Part shown: piece after piece, positions 1-9,062 of the stretch
Numbering within the stretch: position 1 is the stretch's first letter
Layout of the letters: every line of letters begins with the position of its first letter
Assembly: GCA_965601455.1 (NCBI GenBank)
Contig: OZ271831.1
Location: forward strand, 3,658,001-3,722,000
DNA length: 64,000 nucleotides
Direction: 5' to 3'
From: JANQEU01 sp965601455
Lineage (GTDB): Bacteria; Bacteroidota; Bacteroidia; Cytophagales; Cyclobacteriaceae
Program-made: the position numbers and the translations under genes
Notes under the pieces: model-generated
What the model was told of the DNA's origin: nothing
Databases searched by the model: none
The model's input: only the letters and a program-made list of their open reading frames with translations

Positions 1-1395
1 TGCATTATCAGCAATTGGTCCAAAAGCATCAATTGCCAACTGCATGGCTGTGGTGGCCATCATAGCCGAGGCTGCAATTCCTACTCCATAGAAACCTGCC
101 AGTTCATATGAACCCCAAATGGCTCCTGCAAAAAGAAGAATTGGTGCAAAAGTCGAAATCATTCCTGTAGCCAGACCAGCAATTATGTTTGTCGCAGCGC
201 CAGTGGAAGATCGTTGTACAATATCCAAAACCGGTTTCTTACCTAAACCAGTATAGTATTCTGTGAAGTAACTGATTGCACCTCCCACAAAAAGACCAAT
301 GAGAACTGCGTAGAAAACATTCATTGGTGTTAAATCCACCAACCCAACTCCAAAGAAGTTCATCTGCATTTGTGCAGGTAGCAGTAAGTCGATGACAAAA
401 AACGCCGCAACAGCAGTAAGCGCAATAGCACTCCAATTTCCTTTATTCAAGGCACTTTGAACGGTAGCCTCCTTCGCTGAATTATCTGAGATTTTAATAA
501 ATAGTGTTCCAACTATCGAAAAAAGAATTCCCAGTCCAGCAATTACTAGTGGCAGAAGGATAGGCCCGATTCCGTTGAATGCATCGTCAATCGCTCCACC
601 CATGTCACGTATAACATAATTACCAAGGACCATGGAGGCCAATACAGTGGCTACATACGATCCAAATAAATCCGCACCCATACCGGCTACGTCACCAACG
701 TTATCACCGACATTATCAGCAATTGTAGCCGGGTTTCGAGGATCATCTTCAGGAATTCCAGCTTCTACTTTTCCAACGAGATCAGCTCCGACATCTGCCG
801 CTTTCGTGTAAATACCGCCACCAACTCTAGCAAAAAGAGCTATAGACTCAGCACCTAAAGAAAAACCAGCCAAGGCTTCTAGCACGACCGTCATATCCCC
901 GTTGCTTGTCCATTCACCTCCCATGAAGAAATGAAACAATAAAATGAATATGACACTAAGGCCAAATACCGCTAAACCTGCAACTCCAAGTCCCATAACG
1001 GTACCACCAGTGAATGAAACCTTTAGTGCTTGAGGTAAACTAGTGCGGGCAGCCTGGGTAGTTCTTACGTTTGCAGAAGTGGCAATCCTCATACCAATGT
1101 TACCAGCTAATGCCGAAAAAAATGCACCAACAACAAAAGCGACAACAATTAACCAGTGTGTAGTTTCCACCAAGGTTGCAATTACGCCCAGGAGAATTCC
1201 TGCAATTACAACGAATATCGCCAATACACGATACTCTGCACCAAGGAAAGCCAGTGCTCCCTCTTTGATGTGCGTTGCAATCTCAGACATTCTTACCTCT
1301 CCTGCATCCTGTTTGTTAATCCATTGGGCTTTAACAAACATGGTAAGCAGGCCAACCAGTGCCATAGCCGGCACCACATATATCAGATATTCCAT
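1..1395 (-). CDS. hppA: Membrane-bound ion-pumping pyrophosphatase, C-terminus cut by window edge
   Basis: Hydrolyses pyrophosphate in the inner membrane and couples this to export of Na+ or H+. The first 465 residues are present and the reading frame runs off the left edge without a stop. Seen: many hydrophobic helices; the pyrophosphate-binding motif DVGADLVGKVE at residues 201-211 (DX7KXE); and the conserved acidic stretch EDDPRNPATIADNVGDNVGD at about 216-235. The ATG at 1395 follows a good Bacteroidota promoter. The GNTxAA motif that separates K+-dependent from K+-independent enzymes should lie just past the edge, so subtype and pumped ion cannot be decided here. Confidence 0.96.
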   Translation of the reverse strand, partial: MEYLIYVVPAMALVGLLTMFVKAQWINKQDAGEVRMSEIATHIKEGALAFLGAEYRVLAIFVVIAGILLGVIATLVETTHWLIVVAFVVGAFFSALAGNIGMRIATSANVRTTQAARTSLPQALKVSFTGGTVMGLGVAGLAVFGLSVIFILLFHFFMGGEWTSNGDMTVVLEALAGFSLGAESIALFARVGGGIYTKAADVGADLVGKVEAGIPEDDPRNPATIADNVGDNVGDVAGMGADLFGSYVATVLASMVLGNYVIRDMGGAIDDAFNGIGPILLPLVIAGLGILFSIVGTLFIKISDNSAKEATVQSALNKGNWSAIALTAVAAFFVIDLLLPAQMQMNFFGVGLVDLTPMNVFYAVLIGLFVGGAISYFTEYYTGLGKKPVLDIVQRSSTGAATNIIAGLATGMISTFAPILLFAGAIWGSYELAGFYGVGIAASAMMATTAMQLAIDAFGPIADNA

Positions 1396-1422
1396 TCTTC
1401 TAGTAGGTTTTAAAAAGGAGGG

Positions 1423-1453
1423 CAAAGGTAATGCAAAGGGCAAATTTTTGAAA
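1423..1453 (-). promoter_or_regulatory. Promoter of the pyrophosphatase gene
   Basis: On the minus strand TACCTTTG (1423-1430) matches the Bacteroidota -7 consensus TAnnTTTG. It lies 19 nt downstream of a TTTC (1450-1453) that resembles the -33 TTTG box. The start codon at 1395 would leave a leader of about 20 nt. The match was found by eye; the transcription start is inferred. Confidence 0.55.
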
Positions 1454-1513
1454 CCCTTCCTTCAACCCAGAATTAACTCCTACCAGAAAATGTATCTCAA
1501 ATGGGAAAAATGT

Positions 1514-2209
1514 TTATTTAGTACTTGAATTGATGTAATTGAGGAACTCGTTTTTGTAGTCGTTTTCAAGAAATTTACCGCTAAAGTGCGCAGTTCCAGT
1601 CTGACTATTTGTGTCATTAACTCCTCTCGAAGAAACACACATATGGGTAGCGTCCATTACCACAGCCACATGCTCCGTATGTAATGCTTCTTTCAAGTCG
1701 TTGGCTATTTGGATAGTCAACCTTTCTTGCACCTGTGGGCGTTTTGCGTAGTATTGAACGATACGATTAATCTTTGACAAACCGATTACCTTCCCATTTG
1801 GGAAATAAGCTACATGCGCTTTCCCGTAAATAGGGACAAAATGGTGCTCACAATGAGAGTAGAATGTAATATCCTTTTCTACCAACATCTGATCATATTG
1901 ATATTTGTTCTCAAATAATCTTGCTACAGGTTTGTTTTTTGGGTTTAATCCCGAAAACACCTCCTTAACATACATTTTCGCCACCCGGTTTGGTGTTCCC
2001 TTCAAACTATCATCCGAAAGATCCAAACCTAAGACGTGCATGATTTCTTTAAAATGCTTCTCGATTAACTCAATTTTTAAGTCGTCGTCCAGTTCAAAAG
2101 CATCGGCTCTCATAGGAGTATCCGCAGCACCTCCACCATGATCATGGTCATGATCATGATCGTGTAGGTCCTCAAGCTGGATATTCGACAAAGTTTCTTT
2201 CTGTTTCAT
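1514..2209 (-). CDS. folE: GTP cyclohydrolase I
   Basis: Converts GTP to 7,8-dihydroneopterin triphosphate, the first step toward folate, queuosine and tetrahydrobiopterin-like pterins; cytosolic. The 231 residues include the zinc ligands expected of type I enzymes at C120, H123 (SHCEHH) and C191 (THMCVSSRGV), and the GKVIGLSKINRIVQ signature near 139-152. The family core begins at about residue 40. The N-terminal extension carries an alternating His/Asp tract at residues 14-24, which could bind metal. The start overlaps the 3' end of the upstream PTPS/QueD gene by 38 bp, which suggests translational coupling; a later start (Met33) would remove the His tract and the overlap. Confidence 0.96.
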   Translation of the reverse strand: MKQKETLSNIQLEDLHDHDHDHDHGGGAADTPMRADAFELDDDLKIELIEKHFKEIMHVLGLDLSDDSLKGTPNRVAKMYVKEVFSGLNPKNKPVARLFENKYQYDQMLVEKDITFYSHCEHHFVPIYGKAHVAYFPNGKVIGLSKINRIVQYYAKRPQVQERLTIQIANDLKEALHTEHVAVVMDATHMCVSSRGVNDTNSQTGTAHFSGKFLENDYKNEFLNYINSSTK

Positions 2210-2579
2210 AAAGTGTGATTTTCAAGTCCAGCTTTTCGTCGATCTCTTTTCTAAGTAGATCATATATGACTACTGCGATATTTTCCGCGGTAGGGTTCAA
2301 TTCGCGAAATTCCGGTACGTCTAAATTTAAATTTTTGTGATCCAATCTGTCGGTTACATTTTTTCGAATTAAATCACTCAATTGTTTCATGTCATACACA
2401 TAACCCGTATTTGGATCAGGCTCACCCACTAGTTTTACGATTAATTCGTAATTATGGCCATGCCAATTAGGATTATTGCATTTCCCGAACACCTTTTCGT
2501 TCTTTTCGTTAGACCAATCCGGATTATATAACCGGTGGGCCGCGTTGAAATGCTCTTTTCTAAATACTGCAACCTTCAT
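2172..2579 (-). CDS. 6-pyruvoyl-tetrahydropterin synthase / QueD-like enzyme
   Basis: Member of the PTPS/QueD family, which acts on the product of the neighbouring FolE. Zinc ligands are H15, H40 and H42 (AAHRL and WHGHNY); the catalytic Cys34 is in FGKCNNPN. The Cys-x5-HGH spacing, the DPNTG loop and LDHKNLNLDVP resemble the eukaryotic PTPS type more than the Cys-x3-HGH of E. coli QueD. The product may therefore be 6-carboxy-tetrahydropterin (queuosine route) or 6-pyruvoyl-tetrahydropterin; sequence alone does not settle it. I chose the ATG at 2579; the longer frame to 2651 adds 24 residues with no family similarity. First gene of a two-gene operon with folE. Confidence 0.9.
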   Translation of the reverse strand: MKVAVFRKEHFNAAHRLYNPDWSNEKNEKVFGKCNNPNWHGHNYELIVKLVGEPDPNTGYVYDMKQLSDLIRKNVTDRLDHKNLNLDVPEFRELNPTAENIAVVIYDLLRKEIDEKLDLKITLYETERNFVEYPA

Positions 2580-2699
2580 GTCGGTTTGTTTAACATAGTG
2601 GATAGAAAATTGATTCAAAATTGAGCAAAATGTTATTTGGAAAATGAACAAAAACTTTGATTAAACAAGGTAATACCTATTGATTTGCAGTTACTTGCT

Positions 2700-3356
2700 A
2701 TGGAATTAGAGGAAATAGAAAAAAAAATTCTGGGGTACAAAGAGAAAGGCAAAAAGCTCTTTACAACCTCATCATTCCAGACTCACAGCCTGGTAATGCT
2801 ACATATTCTGAGTAGAATTGATAACTCCATCCCAGTTTACTTCATTAACACGGGTTATCTCTTCCCTGAAACCCTTACATTTCGTGATGAGGTCGCTATG
2901 AAATTTGGGCTACAAATCATGGACCTTAAGCCAGATACACCCAAATACCTGCAAAAGGATAGAAATGGCAAACTAATGTTTACCACTGATCCGGATCATT
3001 GCTGCTATTTGAATAAAACTCAACCCATGGAGAAAGTATTGGCTTCATACGATGTCTGGATCAACGGTGTAAGAGCGGATCAAAGTGCGATACGAAGTGC
3101 TATGAAGGTGGAGCAACCGGCGCCATTCGATACTATTCGTTATCATCCTGTTTTGGATTGGGACAAAAAAAAGATCTTTAGGTACATCAAGGAATTTGAT
3201 CTTCCTCGACACCCAATGGATTCAAATGGTTACATGAGCATTGGTTGCGAACCTTGTACCCGCAAAATGGATCTTGAAATGCAGGAAAGAGAGGCAAGAT
3301 GGTTTGGCCTGAACAAAGTAGAATGCGGGCTTCACACTGATCTAATTTCAAAATAA
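2700..3356 (+). CDS. cysH: Phosphoadenylyl/adenylyl-sulfate reductase
   Basis: Thiol-dependent reduction of APS or PAPS to sulfite in assimilatory sulfate reduction. The 218 residues show a PP-loop-like stretch SSFQTHS (24-30), the catalytic C209 in ECGLH, and four further cysteines, C101-C102 and C183/C186 (CxxC). This is the pattern of the [4Fe-4S] cluster-bearing group, which usually prefers APS. The ATG at 2700 is preferred over an in-frame TTG at 2685. It overlaps the next gene by 1 nt. No ATP sulfurylase or sulfite reductase gene is in the window. Confidence 0.92.
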   Translation: MELEEIEKKILGYKEKGKKLFTTSSFQTHSLVMLHILSRIDNSIPVYFINTGYLFPETLTFRDEVAMKFGLQIMDLKPDTPKYLQKDRNGKLMFTTDPDHCCYLNKTQPMEKVLASYDVWINGVRADQSAIRSAMKVEQPAPFDTIRYHPVLDWDKKKIFRYIKEFDLPRHPMDSNGYMSIGCEPCTRKMDLEMQEREARWFGLNKVECGLHTDLISK

Positions 3357-4276
3357 TGAAGGTACTTGTAACAGGTGGTGCCGGATATGTCGGTACTGAG
3401 TTGACTAAAACTCTTGTAAAAGAAAAAGAAGTCGAGGAGGTTATTGTTTATGACAACCTAAGTAAAAGCCACTATAATTTCTTCATGGGGAAACAGTATG
3501 AGTCTCCGGAGAAAGTTCGTTTCGTAAGTGGTGATATCCTGGATTCAAGATTATTGAAAAGATACATGTCGGAGTGCCAGGTGGTTTTTCATCTGGCCGC
3601 GGTTGTCACTACACCGTTTGCGAATACTGACCCACATTTTTACGAACAAGTAAATCATTGGGGAACTGCTGAGGTCGTTTACGCAGCGGAAGCATCAAAT
3701 ATTGAAAAATTCATCTACCTGAGCAGCGGTTCAGTTTATGGCGCAAGAAGTGAGGCGGCAGATGAAAGTACCGTTCCTGCTCCTTCCACCTATTACGGCG
3801 TTTCGAAACTAAGGGGTGAAGAACATGTCACCCGGTTAATGCAAAGAAAAAATGCAATCATTATCCGTGGCGGTAACGTTTATGGCTACAACAGAAGTAT
3901 GCGATTTGATGCGGTAATCAACAGATTCGTATTTGACGCCAATTTCAGTAATCGCATACAAATATTCGGAACAGGCAAACAAACCAGGGCGTTTATCCAT
4001 GTTCAGGATCTTGCAACCACACTTTCGCGAGTAGCCATGAATGAGGTGGAAAACGGAACATATAATGTAGTTGATAAAAACCTTCAGGTACTTGACTTAT
4101 TGGACTTATTAAAGGAGATCTACCCGGACCTTGAGTTCATATTTAGTAATCAGCACATGAATCTTTGGGAATTGAAAATCAACCCTGACAGCCAACTATT
4201 TACGAAGATTCCAAGGTTTGAGGAAAGTGAGCTGAAAGAACAGCTACTACACTTCAAAGCCAGACTTGCGTTTTAG
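3356..4276 (+). CDS. NAD-dependent epimerase/dehydratase (extended SDR)
   Basis: Probable nucleotide-sugar epimerase or dehydratase with a Rossmann fold. The dinucleotide-binding GGAGYVG lies at residues 7-13, the catalytic YxxxK at Y147-K151 (YYGVSK), and a Ser in YLSSGSVYG near 121-129. 306 residues is normal for the family. It is translationally coupled to cysH by a 1-nt overlap, but whether it has a role in sulfur or surface-sugar metabolism is unknown. The substrate cannot be read from the sequence. Confidence 0.88.
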   Translation: MKVLVTGGAGYVGTELTKTLVKEKEVEEVIVYDNLSKSHYNFFMGKQYESPEKVRFVSGDILDSRLLKRYMSECQVVFHLAAVVTTPFANTDPHFYEQVNHWGTAEVVYAAEASNIEKFIYLSSGSVYGARSEAADESTVPAPSTYYGVSKLRGEEHVTRLMQRKNAIIIRGGNVYGYNRSMRFDAVINRFVFDANFSNRIQIFGTGKQTRAFIHVQDLATTLSRVAMNEVENGTYNVVDKNLQVLDLLDLLKEIYPDLEFIFSNQHMNLWELKINPDSQLFTKIPRFEESELKEQLLHFKARLAF

Positions 4277-4354
4277 ATTTTGCAATACCAATCGATGAAT
4301 TGAATCCGCGGTACAGTGAAATAAGAATTCAACATTTATCTAATGAAATTCTTT

Positions 4355-4621
4355 TTAACACTGCATAATGGTCAACCAGGCTTTTTCAAGGTCACCCTGG
4401 CGTAAGAATTCTTTCGCTAGTTTATGTAATTCGGTAAGTCTCCCCTCAGGATCATCAGTGAAAAACTCAAGAATCGAACTAACCTCAGGCTCCCGGGAGA
4501 AGTTTGTTACTTCATCATCATTTGGGATACCCTTATGAGTCAGCAACCGATTTAGATCGTGGCCTGTTAATACCTCGCTATCAATAACGTTTGAAGGTAA
4601 ATCCTTCGTAGTAAGTCCCAT
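4355..4621 (-). CDS. Small hypothetical protein
   Basis: I do not recognise a family. The product is about 88 residues, soluble and acidic, with a predicted helical C-terminal half rich in Leu, Glu and Lys (FTDDPEGRLTELHKLAKEF). I chose the ATG at 4621 because the alternative at 4672 adds 17 residues of less protein-like sequence; either is possible. It stands alone between the SDR gene and the divergent valS. Coding potential rests only on frame length and composition, so it is a modest-confidence call. Confidence 0.5.
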   Translation of the reverse strand: MGLTTKDLPSNVIDSEVLTGHDLNRLLTHKGIPNDDEVTNFSREPEVSSILEFFTDDPEGRLTELHKLAKEFLRQGDLEKAWLTIMQC

Positions 4622-4700
4622 AATGAAGTAGTTAGTCAGTTGATTGATTCGAACATACCAATCTGAAAGCAATCATGCAACAATTAAGTATCAAAATCAA

Positions 4701-4731
4701 TTTCATAAGGTGATAAGTTCCACTAGTTTTG
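4701..4731 (+). promoter_or_regulatory. Promoter of valS
   Basis: TAGTTTTG at 4724-4731 fits the Bacteroidota -7 box TAnnTTTG, with TTTC at 4701-4704 as a -33-like element and a 19-nt spacer. This is the same geometry as at the pyrophosphatase gene. It predicts a leader of about 20 nt before the ATG at 4758. Confidence 0.5.
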
Positions 4732-4757
4732 CGGATTTCTAAAAATCAAGATTGCAA

Positions 4758-7433
4758 ATGGCATTGCCCACCAAATACGAACCCACCGAGGTAGAAGACA
4801 AATGGTATCAGCATTGGATGGATAATGGTTTCTTTTCGGCAGAAGTAGACCAGGAAAAAGAACCTTATTCGATAGTTATACCTCCTCCCAATGTAACAGG
4901 TGTCTTACACATGGGGCATATGCTGAACAATACGATTCAGGACATTCTTATAAGGAAGGCAAGAATGGAGGGTAAGCAAGCCTGTTGGGTTCCAGGTACA
5001 GACCATGCTTCGATAGCCACTGAGGCAAAAGTGGTGAAGATGCTACGCGAGAAAGGCATTAAAAAAAGCGACTTATCCAGAGATGAGTTTATGGAACACG
5101 CGTGGGATTGGAAGGAAAAATATGGTGGCATTATCCTTGAACAGCTAAAGAAGCTGGGTGCCTCCTGCGATTGGAATCGAACGGCATTCACCATGGATCC
5201 TGACTACTATAAGGCAGTCATCCATGTGTTTGTTGATCTCTATAAAAAGGGATACATCTACAGAGGTCTTCGGATGATCAACTGGGATGTTGAAGCCCAG
5301 ACTGCGGTCTCAAATGAAGAAGTGATCTATAAAGAAGGTGGCGAGCAGTCTAAGCTATATTCGGTGAAATACAAGTTATCGGGGTCAAATGACTTCGTCA
5401 TAATCGCTACCCAAAGACCAGAAACCATTTTAGGCGACACTGCTATCGCCGTAAATCCAAAAGATGAACGATTTAAGCACTTAATTGGAAAAAAGGCGAT
5501 TGTTCCTTTTGTCGAACGCGAGATACCAATTATCGGAGATGATTATGTTGAACTTGATTTTGGTACCGGTTGTCTAAAGGTCACTCCTGCCCATGACCCA
5601 AACGATTATGAAATTGGATTACGACATAATCTGGAGGTTGTAGATACCATCGACCTCGAAGGAAATCTAAACGAAGCCGCGGGGGTACCTAAGTACGTGG
5701 GGATGGATCGTTTCAGGGCAAGGAAAGAGATCATCAAGGACTTGGATCAGGCAGGGCTTCTTGTAGGAGAAGAAGACTTCGTCACGAGAATCGGTCGATC
5801 TGAGCGAACGGACACCGTGGTTGAGCCAAAATTATCATTACAGTGGTTTATCAAAATGAAGGAAATATCCAGAACCGCTCACAAGGCGGTAATGGACGAT
5901 GAAATCATTCTCTATCCGTCAAAGTTTAAGAATGTTTACAATCATTGGATGGAAAATGTACGCGATTGGTGCATTTCAAGGCAACTTTGGTGGGGGCAAC
6001 GTATTCCAGCCTACTATTTTGGCAATGGTGAGAATGACTACGTCGTGGCTGAATCCCAGGAAGAAGCGCTCAAGCTTGCTCAGGCAAAGAGCAAAAATTC
6101 TTCACTTACGATCTCAGACTTAAAGCAAGATGAAGATGTTCTGGATACCTGGGCTTCCTCCTGGCTATTTCCAATGGCAGTTTTTAACGCGTTTGATGAT
6201 CCATATTTCGATCAAGAGAAAGGCAAGATTATTCCTGGTACCAATTCTGACCTCGATTACTTCTATCCGACTGACACCCTTGTTACTGCACCCGAGATTC
6301 TTTTCTTCTGGGTGGCAAGGATGATTATCGCTGGTTACGAATACAAAGGAGAAAAACCATTCAAACAGGTTTACTTAACTGGAATTGTGCGGGATAAGCA
6401 AAGACGAAAAATGTCCAAGTCATTGGGAAATTCTCCCGATCCTTTGGAATTGATCAAGCAGTATGGTGCTGACGGTGTTCGTACCGGAATGCTTTTTAGT
6501 TCTCCTGCGGGGAACGATCTTTTATTCGATGAAAAGCTAGTTGAACAAGGTAGAAACTTTGCCAACAAGATATGGAATGCATTCCGTCTGATCGATGGCT
6601 GGGAAACGGTTGAAAAACCACCAACCAGCACAGAAATCAAGGCGATGGAGTGGTTTGAAGCAGATTTTTACCGAGCCCTTGAAGAGCTGGAAAATCATTT
6701 CTCGAAGTTTAGAATGTCAGACGCTCTAATGACCGTTTACAAACTGATCTGGAATGACTTCTGTAGTTGGTACCTAGAGTGGATAAAACCACCATACGGT
6801 ACTCCCATTGATAGGGAAACCAAGGAAAAGACGATTGAATTCTTCCAGGATTTGATGAAAGTTTTACACCCATTTATGCCTTTTCTAACAGAAGAACTTT
6901 GGCATGGAATTAAAGAACGATCACCAGAGGATTGTGTCATCATTGCTTCCTGGCCAGAGAAAAAGGCATATGACAAGAAAATCACGGATCGTGTAGATCA
7001 TCTATTCGAGATCGTCAGTCAATTTCGTAATTGGAGAAATAAGAAACAGGTATCCCCAAAAGAGCAGCTCTCCATGCAGATCATGTCTGAAACCGGAACC
7101 TATGACGATTTATCTGCATCGATTTCTAAACTATGTAATCTGACTGATTTTGGATACGTTCAGAATAAGCCTGAAGATACATCAGGTTTCGTGGTAGGTT
7201 CTAGAGAGTTTTTCATTCCTCACGATGTTGAGGATGCTGATGCCGAAAAAGAGAATCTGCAAAAAGAACTTGATTACACACTTGGATTCTTATCTTCAGT
7301 TGATAAAAAGCTTTCTAATGAGCGTTTTGTCAACAATGCCCCTCCACAAGTAGTTGAAACTGAGAAAAGGAAAAAGCAGGACGCTGAGGCGAAAATCAAA
7401 ACACTAAGAGAAAGTTTAGCACGACTTGGTTAA
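4758..7433 (+). CDS. valS: Valyl-tRNA synthetase
   Basis: Charges tRNA-Val; a class Ia synthetase. The 891 residues carry the HIGH-type motif HMGH at 51-54 (after PPPNVTGVL) and KMSKS at 551-555. Between them is the CP1 editing domain, with the Thr-rich TQRPETILGD segment. The C-terminal anticodon-binding domain is followed by a charged tail that fits the family's coiled-coil arm. The ATG at 4758 is preferred to a TTG two codons upstream. The stop codon overlaps the convergent alanine dehydrogenase stop by 4 bp. Confidence 0.98.
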   Translation: MALPTKYEPTEVEDKWYQHWMDNGFFSAEVDQEKEPYSIVIPPPNVTGVLHMGHMLNNTIQDILIRKARMEGKQACWVPGTDHASIATEAKVVKMLREKGIKKSDLSRDEFMEHAWDWKEKYGGIILEQLKKLGASCDWNRTAFTMDPDYYKAVIHVFVDLYKKGYIYRGLRMINWDVEAQTAVSNEEVIYKEGGEQSKLYSVKYKLSGSNDFVIIATQRPETILGDTAIAVNPKDERFKHLIGKKAIVPFVEREIPIIGDDYVELDFGTGCLKVTPAHDPNDYEIGLRHNLEVVDTIDLEGNLNEAAGVPKYVGMDRFRARKEIIKDLDQAGLLVGEEDFVTRIGRSERTDTVVEPKLSLQWFIKMKEISRTAHKAVMDDEIILYPSKFKNVYNHWMENVRDWCISRQLWWGQRIPAYYFGNGENDYVVAESQEEALKLAQAKSKNSSLTISDLKQDEDVLDTWASSWLFPMAVFNAFDDPYFDQEKGKIIPGTNSDLDYFYPTDTLVTAPEILFFWVARMIIAGYEYKGEKPFKQVYLTGIVRDKQRRKMSKSLGNSPDPLELIKQYGADGVRTGMLFSSPAGNDLLFDEKLVEQGRNFANKIWNAFRLIDGWETVEKPPTSTEIKAMEWFEADFYRALEELENHFSKFRMSDALMTVYKLIWNDFCSWYLEWIKPPYGTPIDRETKEKTIEFFQDLMKVLHPFMPFLTEELWHGIKERSPEDCVIIASWPEKKAYDKKITDRVDHLFEIVSQFRNWRNKKQVSPKEQLSMQIMSETGTYDDLSASISKLCNLTDFGYVQNKPEDTSGFVVGSREFFIPHDVEDADAEKENLQKELDYTLGFLSSVDKKLSNERFVNNAPPQVVETEKRKKQDAEAKIKTLRESLARLG

Positions 7434-8653
7434 AACCTGACTGCCATTAACAGTCCAAGATCTTTATAGCCGCGATTGAATTTTTTGGAAAGATTCAGAT
7501 TGGTAATATAGCCTTTGTAGGCGTATACACCTTTCATAAACCATTTGTGATTTTGCATCATTTCCTCCACTCCCCCATCATCGGCAATATCAAGTAGTAC
7601 CGGGGTGAATATATTGGAAATAGCCATAGATGCGGTTTTCGCAACCATAGATGCAATGTTAGGCACACAATAATGAATCACTTCAAATTTGGTAAAAACC
7701 GGATTCTTTAGTGTAGTCAATTTGGATGTTTCGATACATCCACCCTGATCAATGGAAACATCGATGATTACTGATCCAGATTTCATCTTTGACACCATTT
7801 CTTCCGTTACTACAATGGCGTTCCCCTCATCACTCCTCAAGGCCCCAATCAAAACATCCGTACCCGCGACTGCTTTCTCTAACGTGGCGTTGTCAATGGT
7901 GGACGTGCTGATCTGGTGACCCACGGCATGCTTAAGCCTTCGCAGTTTATAGATTTCGTTATCAAAAACCTGGATATCTGCTCCTAGTCCAATTGCTGCT
8001 TTTGCTGCATACTCAGCCACTGTTCCCGCCCCGATTATTACCACCTTAGTTGGAGGCACTCCCGTTACACCTCCCAAGATGATTCCCTGGCCTCCATTGG
8101 TCTTACTGAGGTATTCCCCAGCAATTAACATTACGGAACTGCCGGCTATCTCGCTAATCGCTCTGACAAAAGGCAATCCTCCCACCTTGTCTTCTATAAA
8201 CTCATAACCAATTGCCGTGATCTTCTTCTTTTCTATATACTCCAAGTATTCTGCCGTCTGTGCACCACCCTGAAAGGCTGAAATCAACGTACTTTTTGGC
8301 TGCATCCACTCAATTTCCTCAAGTGTTGGAGGCAGAATCTTTACTACCATGGAGGAGCTAAACAACTCCTTTCTGTCATAAACAATCTTAGCTCCTGCTT
8401 CACTGTATTCGTTGTCCCTGAAGTTTGATGATTCACCGGCTCCATTTTCAATCCAAACATCCTGGCCATTTCTGACCAGAAGGTCCACAGATTCAGGTTT
8501 AAGGGCCACCCGGTTTTCTTGAAGTGAAACTTCGCGGGGTACACCTATTTGTAGAGACTTCTTGCCGGTCTGAATTTTCGCCGGCGATTCCATGGTGTAA
8601 AGGCTGGTCCCTTTCACAATATCGGCTAATTCAGGACTGATCTTCTTGGCCAT
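7430..8653 (-). CDS. ald: Alanine dehydrogenase
   Basis: NAD-dependent interconversion of L-alanine and pyruvate plus ammonia. The 407 residues match the AlaDH/PNT family: an N-terminal catalytic half with IGVPREVSLQENRVAL (K and R substrate contacts), then a Rossmann domain with VVIIGAGTVAEYAA near residue 205. Longer than the ~370 residues of the Bacillus enzyme, mainly from an N-terminal extension of about 35 residues, which I recall as common in Bacteroidota. Its 5' end overlaps the 3' end of tsaE by 23 bp, so it is the distal gene of porX-tsaE-ald. Confidence 0.93.
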   Translation of the reverse strand: MAKKISPELADIVKGTSLYTMESPAKIQTGKKSLQIGVPREVSLQENRVALKPESVDLLVRNGQDVWIENGAGESSNFRDNEYSEAGAKIVYDRKELFSSSMVVKILPPTLEEIEWMQPKSTLISAFQGGAQTAEYLEYIEKKKITAIGYEFIEDKVGGLPFVRAISEIAGSSVMLIAGEYLSKTNGGQGIILGGVTGVPPTKVVIIGAGTVAEYAAKAAIGLGADIQVFDNEIYKLRRLKHAVGHQISTSTIDNATLEKAVAGTDVLIGALRSDEGNAIVVTEEMVSKMKSGSVIIDVSIDQGGCIETSKLTTLKNPVFTKFEVIHYCVPNIASMVAKTASMAISNIFTPVLLDIADDGGVEEMMQNHKWFMKGVYAYKGYITNLNLSKKFNRGYKDLGLLMAVRF

Positions 8654-9062
8654 AGATTCGGGTTGAGTATGATCTTAGATTATTCTTTACGAAGTTAATA
8701 CTAATTTCCACGTATTCAGAGGGTAATAACTCTGGTAAACGTCCAGGCCACTCGATTAAACATAATTTTCCCGATTCCAGATACTCGTCGATACCAATTC
8801 GCAAGGCATCTTCAGTATCATCTAATCGATAAAAGTCAAAATGATAAATGAGTTGTTTATTATCTGTCAAGTACTCGTTAATAATTGAAAATGTGGGCGA
8901 TGACATATTGTCCACTACTCCAAGCTGCTCACAAATGGCTTTGATCAAAGTGGTTTTACCGGCCCCCATTTCACCATCAAAACACCAAACAGAAACCGCT
9001 TTGCCCTTCACAATGATATCACGAGCGACCTTCTCAATATCTGATAGTTCGAACTCTGTCAT
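8631..9062 (-). CDS. tsaE: tRNA threonylcarbamoyladenosine biosynthesis ATPase
   Basis: ATPase of the TsaBDE complex that makes t6A37 on ANN-decoding tRNAs. 143 residues, typical size. The Walker A is GEMGAGKTT (30-38), followed by the family's SSPTFSIINEY and HFDFYRL segments and LIEWPGRLPELLP. The ATG overlaps the stop of porX as ATGA (4 nt), and its own 3' end overlaps ald, so all three genes should be co-transcribed. Confidence 0.95.
   Translation of the reverse strand: MTEFELSDIEKVARDIIVKGKAVSVWCFDGEMGAGKTTLIKAICEQLGVVDNMSSPTFSIINEYLTDNKQLIYHFDFYRLDDTEDALRIGIDEYLESGKLCLIEWPGRLPELLPSEYVEISINFVKNNLRSYSTRIYGQEDQS

Noticed and set aside
1043..1528. 161-codon plus-strand open frame opposite the pyrophosphatase gene
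   Set aside because: It lies almost wholly antisense to conserved hppA codons, has no recognisable motif, and is explained by the strong codon bias of the real gene.
2120..2165. Repeated GATCAT sequence considered as a tandem repeat or regulatory array
   Set aside because: It is in frame and encodes the His/Asp tract of FolE; too short and coding, so not a CRISPR or intergenic repeat.
2685..2699. TTG start for cysH five codons upstream
   Set aside because: An ATG at 2700 gives the normal length and the extra codons have no family similarity.
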